Assembly (NCBI GenBank): GCA_000434235.1
Contig: FR892010.1
Span: 1 to 6,209, forward strand
Source: Alistipes sp. CAG:268
Lineage (GTDB): Bacteria > Bacteroidota > Bacteroidia > Bacteroidales > Rikenellaceae
Direction: 5' to 3'
DNA: 6,209 nucleotides
In this document: positions 1 through 6,182 of the stretch, piece by piece
How the letters are laid out: the number at the start of each line of letters is the position of its first letter
Numbering within the stretch: position 1 is the stretch's first letter
Translations under genes and position numbers: made by a program
Notes under the pieces: model-generated
The model's input: only the letters and a program-made list of their open reading frames with translations
Databases searched by the model: none
What the model was told of the DNA's origin: nothing

Positions 1-2696
1 TGCTGCCGCTCCACCTCCCGAAGTTTCAGCGCGTTGAGTTCCCGGCGCAACGCCTCGACCTCCCGTTCCAAATCACGGTCGGAAGATTCCGGAGCCTTAC
101 TCCGCACCCCCTTCGCCGCCTCGGCCGCTTCGAGCTCCGACGGATCGGCAATCACTTCGTGATCCGCCGGGAAGGTCGGGATCTCCAACTCGGCCGCCAG
201 GAGCGTATGCTTTCCCTGGAAAACGACCCGGGCCCGGACGCGGATCGTTCCCGGAGTCGTTGTGGCGCGCACGAGCACGGGGGCCGTACCCCAGCTGACC
301 CGCCGGGGATTGGTGAAGGTCCCTTCCGAAGCAACCAGCTCGCCCGGACCTTCGATCTCGAAGAGCACCTCGCAGTCGTTCAGACGCTTGATCGTCCCGT
401 TCTCATCCGCCACGGCGGCTACGACCGTCATCAGGTCCGAGCCGTCGGCCGTCATCCCTGCCGGCCCGTCATCGGCCCACAGCAACAGTTTCGCAGGACG
501 CCGCGCCGGCATGACCTTGTGCGTCGCCACGACCCGGCCGTCCACAAGCCCCTCGGCCAGCAGATAGGAGTCGCCCTGACGCCCCTCGCGCGACAGCTCC
601 TTGTCGCGCATCACATCGAAAACCCCTTCGAACAGGATCATCGGAGAGGGCATGCCGCCCGCCTCGGGCGACTTGCGGTAGACGCGCGGCTCTCCATCCC
701 TGCAGCAGGTCAGGCGCACCTCGTCGCAATTGCTGTAGACCGTCACATCGGCCGGCGAGAAGGGGGTCATGGCATGGGCGATGTAGACCATCGGGCCGCT
801 TCCGGCAATCAACTCCGGATTGGGCTGCACAGGCCGCTGCGCGCAGAACATGTAATAGGAGTATTTCGGCTGCCGGAAGGCATCCATGATGCCGCCGTAG
901 AAGGGATCGGGATGATAGCCCCGCTGGTGGTCGAACGAGTGCCAGAGACACCCGCCCACATGCTGGCGCGGCGTCCGCCACAAAGCATCGTAGCACGTAT
1001 ACTGATAGTCCGGGCGGGCATATCCTTTGGCCTGGATGAGCATCGGCACCTCGCCCCACCCGCGGTTCACGCGGCTCGGCGAATTGTGCGAATTCCAGTC
1101 ATCGACGTTGTCCCCCCACTCGCGGGTGAAATAGCACACCTTCGGATCCAGCTCCCGGGTATTGAACGCCCCGTCGCCCCCGTTGAGCGGATGGGTGAAC
1201 TGCACGGGAAAGTGTTCGGCTCCGCGGGCCGCGGCATCGCAACCCGCATAACAGTAAGGATAGGGATACTCCTCATGCAGGATTCGCACGACATTCGCGG
1301 CGAAATCCTCCGGATACCATGTCTCGTTGAGAATCGGCTCCCAAAGCCACACCGAGGGGTGGTTGCGGTCGCGGCGCACCATGTTACGGATGTCGGAATA
1401 GACCCGCTCGGCAAAGACCCGATCGTCGTTCCAGAACTGCCAGCCCGGGGTATTGACGATCACGAAAAGCCCCAACTCGTCGCAGGCGTCCATGAAGGCC
1501 GGATCCTGCGGATAGTGGGCGTTGCGGATCACGCGCAGGCCGACATCGCGCAGCTTCCTGGCATCCCGCCAGTGGAGGCTGTTCGACAGGGCATTGCCCA
1601 CGACGGCGAAGTCCTGATGGCGGTTGGCGCCGATCAGCGGCCACGGATAGGGCCTGCCGTTGAGCCAGAACCCCTCCTTGCCCCGGAACTCGATGCTGCG
1701 AATACCGATCCGGCGGCAATAGCCATCGACCACATCGCCCTGCTGGTCCTTCACGTAAACATGCAACTTGTAGAGGTAGGGCATATCGGGCGACCAGAGG
1801 CGGGGCTGCGAGAGGGTCACGCGGGCCTCGACCCGCTTGGCCGCCCCGTTGGTCACCGAGAGCCGCTCCTCGGCCGAAGCGGCCAGCTGTCCCTCCCGGT
1901 CGTAGAGTTCATAGACGACCCGTCCCCGGAACGACCGGCCCGAAAGGTTGCGCACGTGTGCAGCCATCCGCACTCTGGCCGAGGCCTCCGACACGTCGTC
2001 GTAGGAGACGAAGAGCCCGCCTCCGGCCTCCTGATCCTCGTAGTTGGGATCGGTGATGAAGACCCGGTTGTGGGCGATGAGCCAGCAGTCGCGGTAGATG
2101 CCGCCGAAGTAGGCAAAATCCAGTGCATCCTGCGGTTTGCCGGGCGGGAACATCGGATCGTCGCTGTTGTCCGCACGCACGGCGATGACATTGTCCCCGC
2201 CGTACTCGACGGCGGGCGAGATATCGACCACGACCGGCAGATAGCCTCCGTAGTGCCGGGCGAGGCAGTGTCCATTGACCCACACCTCCGATTTGCCCAT
2301 GATGGCCTCGAAATGGAGGAACAGCCGCTTGCCCCGCCACTCCTCGCGGGGCGTGAAGTGTTTGCGGTACCACACCTCGCCCTGATAATTGACGCAGCCG
2401 CTGGCTTCGGTCGGCAGGTATTCGATCCCGTCGGGGAGCGAGACGAGCGGCCAGGCCCGATCGTCGAAATCGCGCTGTCCGGCTCCCTCGGCCGCCCCGC
2501 GGTGGAAACGCCATGCCGGATTCATGTTATAGACCGTGCGCCCCGTGCCGGGGAGTTCGTAAAACCCCGCCGTAGAGAACTGCGGCCGGTAAGCCACGAC
2601 GGCCGACGAATCGGCCCCGGGGAGCGACTGTGCCGCAGCAAGGCCCGGGAACGACAGACAGGCGGCGGCCACAAGGGAACGAAGGATGGATCGCAT
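1..2696 (-). CDS. Secreted GH2 glycoside hydrolase, beta-galactosidase-like (C-terminus off the left edge)
   Basis: The frame is open from ATG 2694-2696 to the window edge: 898 codons and no stop. Residues 1-22 look like a type I signal peptide (MRSILRS, a hydrophobic stretch, then AAA/QS), so the enzyme is probably periplasmic or exported. Domains in order: GH2 sugar-binding jelly roll about 55-215 (GEVWYRKHF, VWVNG), Ig-like about 220-335, TIM barrel about 345-620 (GANRHQD at 356-362, then RNAHYPQDPAF), DUF4982-like about 636-710 (VYSNCDEVRL), and an Ig-like Glyco_hydro2_C5-type domain about 734-825. A heptad-patterned tail covers 872-898. By family comparison E458 (in PILNE) is the acid/base and E526 (in FTREWGD) the nucleophile. 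The family hydrolyses beta-linked sugars, often galactosides, but the exact substrate cannot be read from sequence. A frame of 889 codons on the opposite strand is a composition shadow. The start is supported by the signal peptide and an upstream promoter. Confidence 0.93.
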   Translation of the reverse strand, partial: MRSILRSLVAAACLSFPGLAAAQSLPGADSSAVVAYRPQFSTAGFYELPGTGRTVYNMNPAWRFHRGAAEGAGQRDFDDRAWPLVSLPDGIEYLPTEASGCVNYQGEVWYRKHFTPREEWRGKRLFLHFEAIMGKSEVWVNGHCLARHYGGYLPVVVDISPAVEYGGDNVIAVRADNSDDPMFPPGKPQDALDFAYFGGIYRDCWLIAHNRVFITDPNYEDQEAGGGLFVSYDDVSEASARVRMAAHVRNLSGRSFRGRVVYELYDREGQLAASAEERLSVTNGAAKRVEARVTLSQPRLWSPDMPYLYKLHVYVKDQQGDVVDGYCRRIGIRSIEFRGKEGFWLNGRPYPWPLIGANRHQDFAVVGNALSNSLHWRDARKLRDVGLRVIRNAHYPQDPAFMDACDELGLFVIVNTPGWQFWNDDRVFAERVYSDIRNMVRRDRNHPSVWLWEPILNETWYPEDFAANVVRILHEEYPYPYCYAGCDAAARGAEHFPVQFTHPLNGGDGAFNTRELDPKVCYFTREWGDNVDDWNSHNSPSRVNRGWGEVPMLIQAKGYARPDYQYTCYDALWRTPRQHVGGCLWHSFDHQRGYHPDPFYGGIMDAFRQPKYSYYMFCAQRPVQPNPELIAGSGPMVYIAHAMTPFSPADVTVYSNCDEVRLTCCRDGEPRVYRKSPEAGGMPSPMILFEGVFDVMRDKELSREGRQGDSYLLAEGLVDGRVVATHKVMPARRPAKLLLWADDGPAGMTADGSDLMTVVAAVADENGTIKRLNDCEVLFEIEGPGELVASEGTFTNPRRVSWGTAPVLVRATTTPGTIRVRARVVFQGKHTLLAAELEIPTFPADHEVIADPSELEAAEAAKGVRSKAPESSDRDLEREVEALRRELNALKLREVERQ

Positions 2697-2759
2697 ATGG
2701 ATGAAATTGTTGTTTACCACGCAGTTGCAGGACCGGTAGGAGATACGGGAGCGACCGCT

Positions 2760-2784
2760 GCCGGGCGGATGCCGCCGGGCGGAT
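2760..2784. repeat. 11-bp direct repeat in the GH2 leader
   Basis: GCCGGGCGGAT occurs at 2760-2770 and again at 2774-2784, separated by GCC. It lies in the inferred untranslated leader of the GH2 transcript. It could affect leader folding or bind a protein, but in sequence this GC-rich it may be chance. Confidence 0.5.
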
Positions 2785-2819
2785 CGGACAATCCCGGAGA
2801 GCAACTGCCGGCCGGAAGA

Positions 2820-2851
2820 CAAATATAGCAAAAAACAGCCAATCAGGCAAC
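2820..2851 (-). promoter_or_regulatory. Bacteroidota-type promoter for the GH2 gene
   Basis: Read on the minus strand, TATATTTG at 2827-2820 is an exact match to the TAnnTTTG -7 element. A GTTG at 2851-2848 lies 20 nt upstream and could serve as a weak -33 element (consensus TTTG). The spacer contains a run of six T. Transcription would begin near 2813, giving a leader of about 115 nt. No Shine-Dalgarno sequence precedes the ATG; the last bases before it read ACAATTTCATCCAT, which is typical of the phylum. Confidence 0.7.
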
Positions 2852-2976
2852 CGCCGGAACGGAATCGGTCGCATCGGCACGGGCCCGGCCGCAGGAATGA
2901 CATCCGACCGAAGGAAAATCGACCGCACGGAGGAGCTTTCCGCCCGCAGGGAGACAGGGAGCGGGAAAAATTTTCT

Positions 2977-2984
2977 TACCTTTG
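2977..2984 (+). promoter_or_regulatory. -7 promoter element for the barrel gene
   Basis: TACCTTTG matches the TAnnTTTG -7 element exactly and follows an A/T-rich AAAAATTTTC stretch. Transcription would start near 2991, only about 19 nt before ATG 3010 or about 37 nt before ATG 3028. No good TTTG -33 element sits at the expected distance, so the call rests on the -7 box and its position. Confidence 0.55.
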
Positions 2985-3009
2985 GTCCCGAATCCCCAAG
3001 ACCGAGCCG

Positions 3010-3234
3010 ATGGAACGAACGTACGGAATGAGATATTGGATGACAGTGCTTGCCCTGCTGTCGGCATTGTGGGTATCGCCCGCTCCGCTGACGGCGGACA
3101 GGAGGGTGACGGGATCCGCCCAGACATACGGGCCGACTCCCTCCTTCGGTCGGGAATCGGCGGCGGATCTCCGGCAGACGGCCGACACGACCGCCCTCCG
3201 GGATACGCTGCGCCGCCCCGGGACCGCCCCGTGA
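3010..3234 (+). CDS. N-terminal fragment: signal peptide and low-complexity linker
   Basis: This frame encodes 74 residues. The stretch MRYWMTVLALLSALWVSPAPLTA is a typical signal peptide; translation could begin at ATG 3010 or at ATG 3028, and the latter puts the Met directly before the RYW. After the cleavage region the sequence is polar and rich in Thr, Arg, Ala and Asp, with no domain I recognise. It ends at the TGA inside the tandem repeat. Alone it would yield a short exported peptide of no known role. It is best read as the detached start of the barrel gene. Confidence 0.6.
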   Translation: MERTYGMRYWMTVLALLSALWVSPAPLTADRRVTGSAQTYGPTPSFGRESAADLRQTADTTALRDTLRRPGTAP

Positions 3235-3262
3235 TACGCTGCGCAGCACCGGGACCGCCCGT
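3202..3262 (+). repeat. Imperfect 30/31-bp tandem duplication at the frame break
   Basis: Unit 1 is 3202-3232 (31 bp) and unit 2 is 3233-3262 (30 bp). Both start GATACGCTGCGC and end GGGACCGCCC(C)GT. They differ by two substitutions (C to A at 3245 and 3248) and by one extra C in unit 1. In a continuous frame each encodes ten residues, RDTLRRPGTA and RDTLRSTGTA. The extra C puts unit 2 out of frame with the signal peptide and creates TGA 3232-3234. Confidence 0.88.
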
Positions 3263-3400
3263 CCGGGGCGTCTGGCCCGCACCGCCGGGCAGGAGCGGCA
3301 TCCGGACTTCGCCGGCCCGAAACGCCGCAGGCTCCAGCACCGCCTCGGCGCCGAATTCCGCCCCGAATACATCTTCCCGACCAACCCCTTCCTCGACGGG

Positions 3401-4453
3401 GTGAACTCGCTGATGCGGCCCATGGACCTCTCGCTCGCCGCCCACCTCAAATACTCGTTCCAGTTCCGTCCCGGCTCCTATGCCGACCGCATCTACGGCG
3501 GCGTATACCAGGGCATCGGTGCGGCCTACTACGACTTCGCCAACCCGCTCGAACTGGGCAATCCCGTGGCAATCTACCTCTTCCAGGGGGCGCGCATCGC
3601 CCGCCTCTCGCCCCGGCTCTCGCTCAACTACGAGTGGAACTTCGGCCTCTCGTTCGGCTGGAAGCCCTACGACCGGGAGAACAACGCGCTCAACACGATG
3701 ATGGGCTCGCGGCTCAACGCCCTGCTCAACGTCAGCTTCTACCTGCGCTGGATGCTCACGCACGAACTCGACCTGACCTTCGGACCCACGCTCACCCACT
3801 TCTCCAACGGCAACACCACGATTCCCAACGCCGGGCTCAACTCCGCCGGACTGCAGGCCGGACTGACCTGCAACTTCGGACGCACGGCCGCCGAAGCCCG
3901 CGTCGCACGCCGCATTGACGGCCCCGACTTCCGCCCCCACATGACCTACGACCTAGTGCTCTTCGGGTCGTGGCGCCGCAAGGGCGTCGCGTTCGACGGC
4001 AACCAGTACGCATCGCCCGACGCCTACACGGTGCTGGGCGTGAACTTCGCAGCCATGTACAACTTCGGCTACAAGTTCCGTGCGGGCCTCTCGCTCGACG
4101 GCATCTACGACGGCAGCGCCAACGTCTACATCCCCGACCAGATCACCGCCGTGGGCGACTCGCCCGACCTGGAGTTCGTAAAACCGGGAATCGACCGCCA
4201 GCTGGCTCTCGGCCTATCGGCACGCGCCGAGTTCGTCATGCCCTACTTCACCATCGGAATCGGACTGGGCAGGAACATATTGCACAAGGGCGGCGACATG
4301 GACTACTTCTACCAGACACTCGCCCTGAAGGTGGGCGTCACCCGCAACTCGTTCGTGCACATCGGCTACTCGCTGAGCGACTTCCACATGCCCAACTTCC
4401 TGATGCTCGGTGCGGGCTGGAGGTTCAACAACCGGTCGCCGCACCACTACTGA
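3401..4453 (+). CDS. Barrel part of the PagL/acyloxyacyl-hydrolase-like outer-membrane protein
   Basis: This open frame of 350 codons begins at GTG 3401, though related sequence begins upstream near 3338, so the start is not native. The protein alternates aromatic and polar residues in many short segments, as in outer-membrane beta-barrels: LSLNYEWNFGLSFGWKPY at 72-89, LNVSFYLRWML at 109-119, LDLTFGPTLTHFSNGN at 123-138, and a final strand LMLGAGWRF. HFSNGNTTIPNAGLN at 133-147 resembles the PagL motif holding the catalytic His and Ser (H133 and S135 here). PagL removes the 3-O acyl chain of lipid A in the outer membrane. The position equivalent to the PagL catalytic Glu (14 residues after His) appears to be N147, so deacylase activity is doubtful. 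At about 350 residues this part is over twice the size of classic PagL, which suggests a Bacteroidota-specific branch. A general porin-like role remains possible. Confidence 0.72.
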   Translation: MNSLMRPMDLSLAAHLKYSFQFRPGSYADRIYGGVYQGIGAAYYDFANPLELGNPVAIYLFQGARIARLSPRLSLNYEWNFGLSFGWKPYDRENNALNTMMGSRLNALLNVSFYLRWMLTHELDLTFGPTLTHFSNGNTTIPNAGLNSAGLQAGLTCNFGRTAAEARVARRIDGPDFRPHMTYDLVLFGSWRRKGVAFDGNQYASPDAYTVLGVNFAAMYNFGYKFRAGLSLDGIYDGSANVYIPDQITAVGDSPDLEFVKPGIDRQLALGLSARAEFVMPYFTIGIGLGRNILHKGGDMDYFYQTLALKVGVTRNSFVHIGYSLSDFHMPNFLMLGAGWRFNNRSPHHY

Positions 4454-4489
4454 TTTTCCGGCCGTTTTCCGCCGCGGCGCGCTTTTCGA

Positions 4490-4521
4490 TTTGGCAGTGC
4501 ACGCCCTTTGCACTACCTTTG
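4490..4521 (+). promoter_or_regulatory. Promoter for engB
   Basis: TTTG at 4490-4493 and TACCTTTG at 4514-4521 are separated by 20 nt, a full match to the Bacteroidota TTTG / TAnnTTTG promoter and the best one in the window. Transcription would begin near 4528, leaving a leader of about 34 nt before ATG 4562. The promoter lies just after the barrel gene stop, so engB need not depend on read-through. Confidence 0.75.
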
Positions 4522-4561
4522 CAGCGGATGGACATGCCCCACGGCACAAAACCCTATACCC

Positions 4562-5155
4562 ATGCAGATCAACAAGGCAGAATTCCGCTGCAGCTCCGAA
4601 CGCATCACGCAGGTCCCGAAAGATAGCCTGCGCGACATCGCCTTCATCGGCCGCAGCAACGTCGGCAAATCGTCGCTCATCAACATGCTCACCGGCCGCA
4701 ACGGGCTGGCCAAGGTCTCGGGAACTCCGGGCAAAACCCGGCTGATCAACCACTTCCGCATCGACGACGCGTGGTATCTCGTGGATCTGCCCGGTTACGG
4801 CTACGCCCGCACGTCGAAGGCCGTGCGGGGCGAGTTCTCGAAGCTCATCACCGACTACGTGCTCCGCTGCGAGAAGCTCCACTTCCTCTTCGTGCTGGTC
4901 GATATCCGCCTCGAACCCCAGAAAATCGACCTGCGCTTCATCGAAATGCTCGGCACGAACGGCGTCCCGTTCGGCATCGTCTTCACCAAGGCCGACAAGC
5001 TATCGAAAACTCAATGCGAAAAGAGCATCGAGCGCTACCGCCGGACGCTCGCCGAGACATGGGAGGAGCTGCCCCCGATGTTCGTCTCATCGTCGGAGCG
5101 CGGCACGGGGCGCGACGAAATACTCGATTTCATCGGCGAATGCCTCAAAGTTTGA
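4562..5155 (+). CDS. engB: EngB/YsxC ribosome-biogenesis GTP-binding protein
   Basis: The product is 197 residues, normal for EngB (also called YsxC or YihA), a TrmE-Era-EngA-YsxC family GTPase that assists late assembly of the 50S ribosomal subunit in the cytoplasm. All G motifs are visible: G1 GRSNVGKS at 30-37, the G2 region SGTPGKT at 53-59 with the family's T-PGKT pattern, G3 DLPGYGYA at 75-82, G4 TKAD at 142-145 and G5 SSS at 176-178. ATG 4562 is chosen because MQINKAEFRCS is a typical EngB N-terminus and lies 34 nt after the inferred transcription start. The in-frame TTG at 4508 lies upstream of that start site. No Shine-Dalgarno sequence is seen. It is followed by a hairpin and then prs. 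Nothing is missing or unusual in the protein. Confidence 0.96.
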   Translation: MQINKAEFRCSSERITQVPKDSLRDIAFIGRSNVGKSSLINMLTGRNGLAKVSGTPGKTRLINHFRIDDAWYLVDLPGYGYARTSKAVRGEFSKLITDYVLRCEKLHFLFVLVDIRLEPQKIDLRFIEMLGTNGVPFGIVFTKADKLSKTQCEKSIERYRRTLAETWEELPPMFVSSSERGTGRDEILDFIGECLKV

Positions 5156-5161
5156 CCGAAT

Positions 5162-5199
5162 GTTGAAAAATCGAACCCGAAAAGGCTCGGTTTTTCAAC
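5162..5199. terminator. Interrupted hairpin after engB, probable bidirectional-type terminator
   Basis: Arms 5162-5177 and 5184-5199 pair over 16 positions: 14 Watson-Crick pairs, one T-G wobble (5171:5190) and one A-C mismatch (5175:5186), around the 6-nt loop CGAAAA. The outer stem is GTTGAAAAA against TTTTTCAAC, so the transcript has a CG-rich inner stem followed by a U-tract, as in intrinsic terminators. It starts 7 nt after the engB stop. Its right arm ends 10 nt before the prs -7 box and occupies the place of the prs -33 element. Confidence 0.72.
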
Positions 5200-5208
5200 G
5201 CAATGTCC

Positions 5209-5216
5209 TATATTTG
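5209..5216 (+). promoter_or_regulatory. -7 promoter element for prs
   Basis: TATATTTG matches TAnnTTTG exactly and is identical to the box upstream of the GH2 gene. Transcription would start near 5223, leaving about 18 nt before ATG 5241. A clear TTTG -33 element is absent; the expected place falls within the right arm of the preceding hairpin (about 5184-5191). Confidence 0.7.
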
Positions 5217-5240
5217 CACCATCAAAATCCTTCGTAACCT

Positions 5241-6182
5241 ATGGCTATCCACAAAATCAAGATCTTCGCGGGTCGCGGTTCCGAGTACCTCGCCCAGAAG
5301 ATCGCCGCAAGTTTCGGCACGACGCTCGGACAATCCGAGGTCCTGCGTTTCAGCGACGGCGAGTTCCAGCCCTGCTACAACGAGTCGATCCGTGGCTGTA
5401 CGGTATTCATCATCCAATCGACGTTCCCGCCCTCGGACAACCTCATGGAGCTGCTGATGATGATCGACGCCGCACGCCGTGCTTCGGCCTACAAGGTCGT
5501 GGCCGTGATGCCCTACTTCGGCTGGGCGCGTCAGGACCGCAAGGACCGTCCCCGCGTACCGATCGGGGCCAAGCTGGTGGCCAACCTGCTCATGGCCGCA
5601 GGCGTGGACCGTGTGATGACCATGGACCTGCATGCCGACCAGATTCAGGGTTTCTTCGACATTCCCGTGGATGCACTCTATGCCAGCGGCATCTTCGTCC
5701 CCTATATCGAAAGCCTCCACATCGAGGATCTCTCGATCGCCGCACCCGACATGGGCGGCGCCAAACGTGCCAACACCTATGCCAAGCACCTCGGCACGCC
5801 GATCATCATCTCGCACAAGGAGCGCGCGAAGGCCAACGTCGTGGGCAAGATGACGGCCATCGGCGAAGTCGAGGGACGCAACGTCCTGATCGTCGATGAC
5901 ATGATCGACACGGCCGGCACGATCTGCATGGCCGCCGACATGCTCATGGCCCGCGGCGCGAAGAGCGTGCGCGCGGCGATCACCCACCCCGTGCTCTCGG
6001 GCCCGGCCTACGAGCGCATCAACGACAGCGCCCTCGAGGAGGTGATCGTGACCGACACGATTCCGCTCAACCCCAACAAGGACCTGCACAAGTTCACGGT
6101 GCTCTCCGTCGCCGACATCTTTGCCGACGTCATCGAGCGTGTGCACAACTACAAGGAGATCTCGTCGATCTTCTTCAAGTAG
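5241..6182 (+). CDS. prs: Ribose-phosphate pyrophosphokinase (PRPP synthase)
   Basis: The product is 313 residues, full length for a class I PRPP synthase. It transfers pyrophosphate from ATP to ribose 5-phosphate, making PRPP for purine, pyrimidine, NAD, His and Trp synthesis in the cytoplasm. Visible motifs: FSDGE at 37-41, the catalytic loop region PYFGWARQDRKDRPRVPIGAK at 91-111, the metal- and ATP-binding DLHADQIQGFF at 129-139 with H131, KERAKAN at 193-199 for the flexible-loop Lys/Arg, and the ribose-phosphate loop VLIVDDMIDTAGT at 215-227. ATG 5241 gives the usual short N-terminus before KIFAGRGSE and lies about 18 nt after the inferred transcription start. No Shine-Dalgarno sequence is seen. 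It stands alone behind its own promoter and the engB terminator. The stop is TAG 6180-6182, and only 27 bases follow, with no terminator visible. Confidence 0.97.
   Translation: MAIHKIKIFAGRGSEYLAQKIAASFGTTLGQSEVLRFSDGEFQPCYNESIRGCTVFIIQSTFPPSDNLMELLMMIDAARRASAYKVVAVMPYFGWARQDRKDRPRVPIGAKLVANLLMAAGVDRVMTMDLHADQIQGFFDIPVDALYASGIFVPYIESLHIEDLSIAAPDMGGAKRANTYAKHLGTPIIISHKERAKANVVGKMTAIGEVEGRNVLIVDDMIDTAGTICMAADMLMARGAKSVRAAITHPVLSGPAYERINDSALEEVIVTDTIPLNPNKDLHKFTVLSVADIFADVIERVHNYKEISSIFFK

Larger units (their letters stand above)
2697..3009. other. Divergent intergenic region between the GH2 gene and the barrel gene
   Basis: This 313-bp stretch holds no gene I can support. It contains a minus-strand promoter for the GH2 gene near 2820-2851 and a plus-strand -7 box at 2977-2984. 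From the inferred start site near 2813 to ATG 2696, the GH2 transcript would have a leader of about 115 nt containing short GC-rich repeats. The stretch 2855-2965 is GC-rich and shows no recognisable operator or binding palindrome. Confidence 0.7.
3010..4453 (+). pseudogene. Frame-broken gene for a PagL/acyloxyacyl-hydrolase-like outer-membrane protein
   Basis: The first frame starts at ATG 3010, encodes a signal peptide and ends at TGA 3232-3234 after 74 codons. The second frame, shifted by +1, is open across the break and encodes the whole barrel up to TGA 4451-4453. Family-like sequence in the second frame already begins near 3338 (HRLGAEFRPEYIFPTN), well before its first ATG/GTG/TTG start at GTG 3401. 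One gene has therefore been split. Removing one C from the CCCC at 3227-3230 joins the frames into 480 codons with no stop. At that point the peptide reads RDTLRRPGTA then RDTLRSTGTA, a clean 10-residue repeat, which strongly supports a one-base insertion. Possible causes are a real mutation, a switchable repeat, a sequencing error, or +1 ribosomal frameshifting at the UGA. The restored protein would carry an odd Arg/Pro/Thr-rich linker of about 80 residues (30-110) between signal peptide and barrel. Confidence 0.78.

Noticed and set aside
9..16. Lipoprotein signal for the GH2 enzyme (Cys at residue 13, genomic 2660-2658)
   Set aside because: AAAC at residues 10-13 lacks the usual Leu at -3, and the preceding segment is too short for a lipoprotein signal. 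A type I cleavage after AAA at residue 22 fits better. The site is at 2658-2660, not at the listed edge coordinates, which refer only to the gene's far end.
2721..2808. 8-bp inverted repeat GCAGTTGC / GCAACTGC at the two ends of the GH2 leader
   Set aside because: Only 8 bp pair across a 72-nt gap, with no extension on either side. This is too weak to claim a riboswitch or structured leader.
159..2828. Open frame of 889 codons on the plus strand opposite the GH2 gene
   Set aside because: Its translation is rich in His, Arg, Pro, Val and Ile with no domain or signal peptide. The minus-strand frame has a signal peptide, five recognisable domains and both catalytic Glu residues. Long antisense frames are expected in GC-rich codon usage.
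2843..3940. Open frame of 365 codons on the minus strand opposite the barrel gene
   Set aside because: The translation is Gly/Val/Glu/Arg-rich with no recognisable family, and it runs antisense to a sequence with clear outer-membrane barrel character. It also spans the divergent promoter region.
4454..4489. Possible terminator after the barrel gene (CGCCGCGGCG palindrome followed by CGCTTTTCG)
   Set aside because: The palindrome has no room for a loop and the following T run is only four bases. I cannot support a stable terminator hairpin here.
4528..4626. Short frame beginning MDMPHGTK at the inferred engB transcription start
   Set aside because: It overlaps the engB start in another frame and has no recognisable product. 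It would begin at the very first transcribed bases, leaving no leader. Chance is the simplest explanation.
5208..6146. Open frame of 312 codons on the minus strand opposite prs
   Set aside because: It mirrors the prs codon frame almost exactly and its translation (rich in His, Asp, Val and Gly) has no motif. It is a shadow of prs.
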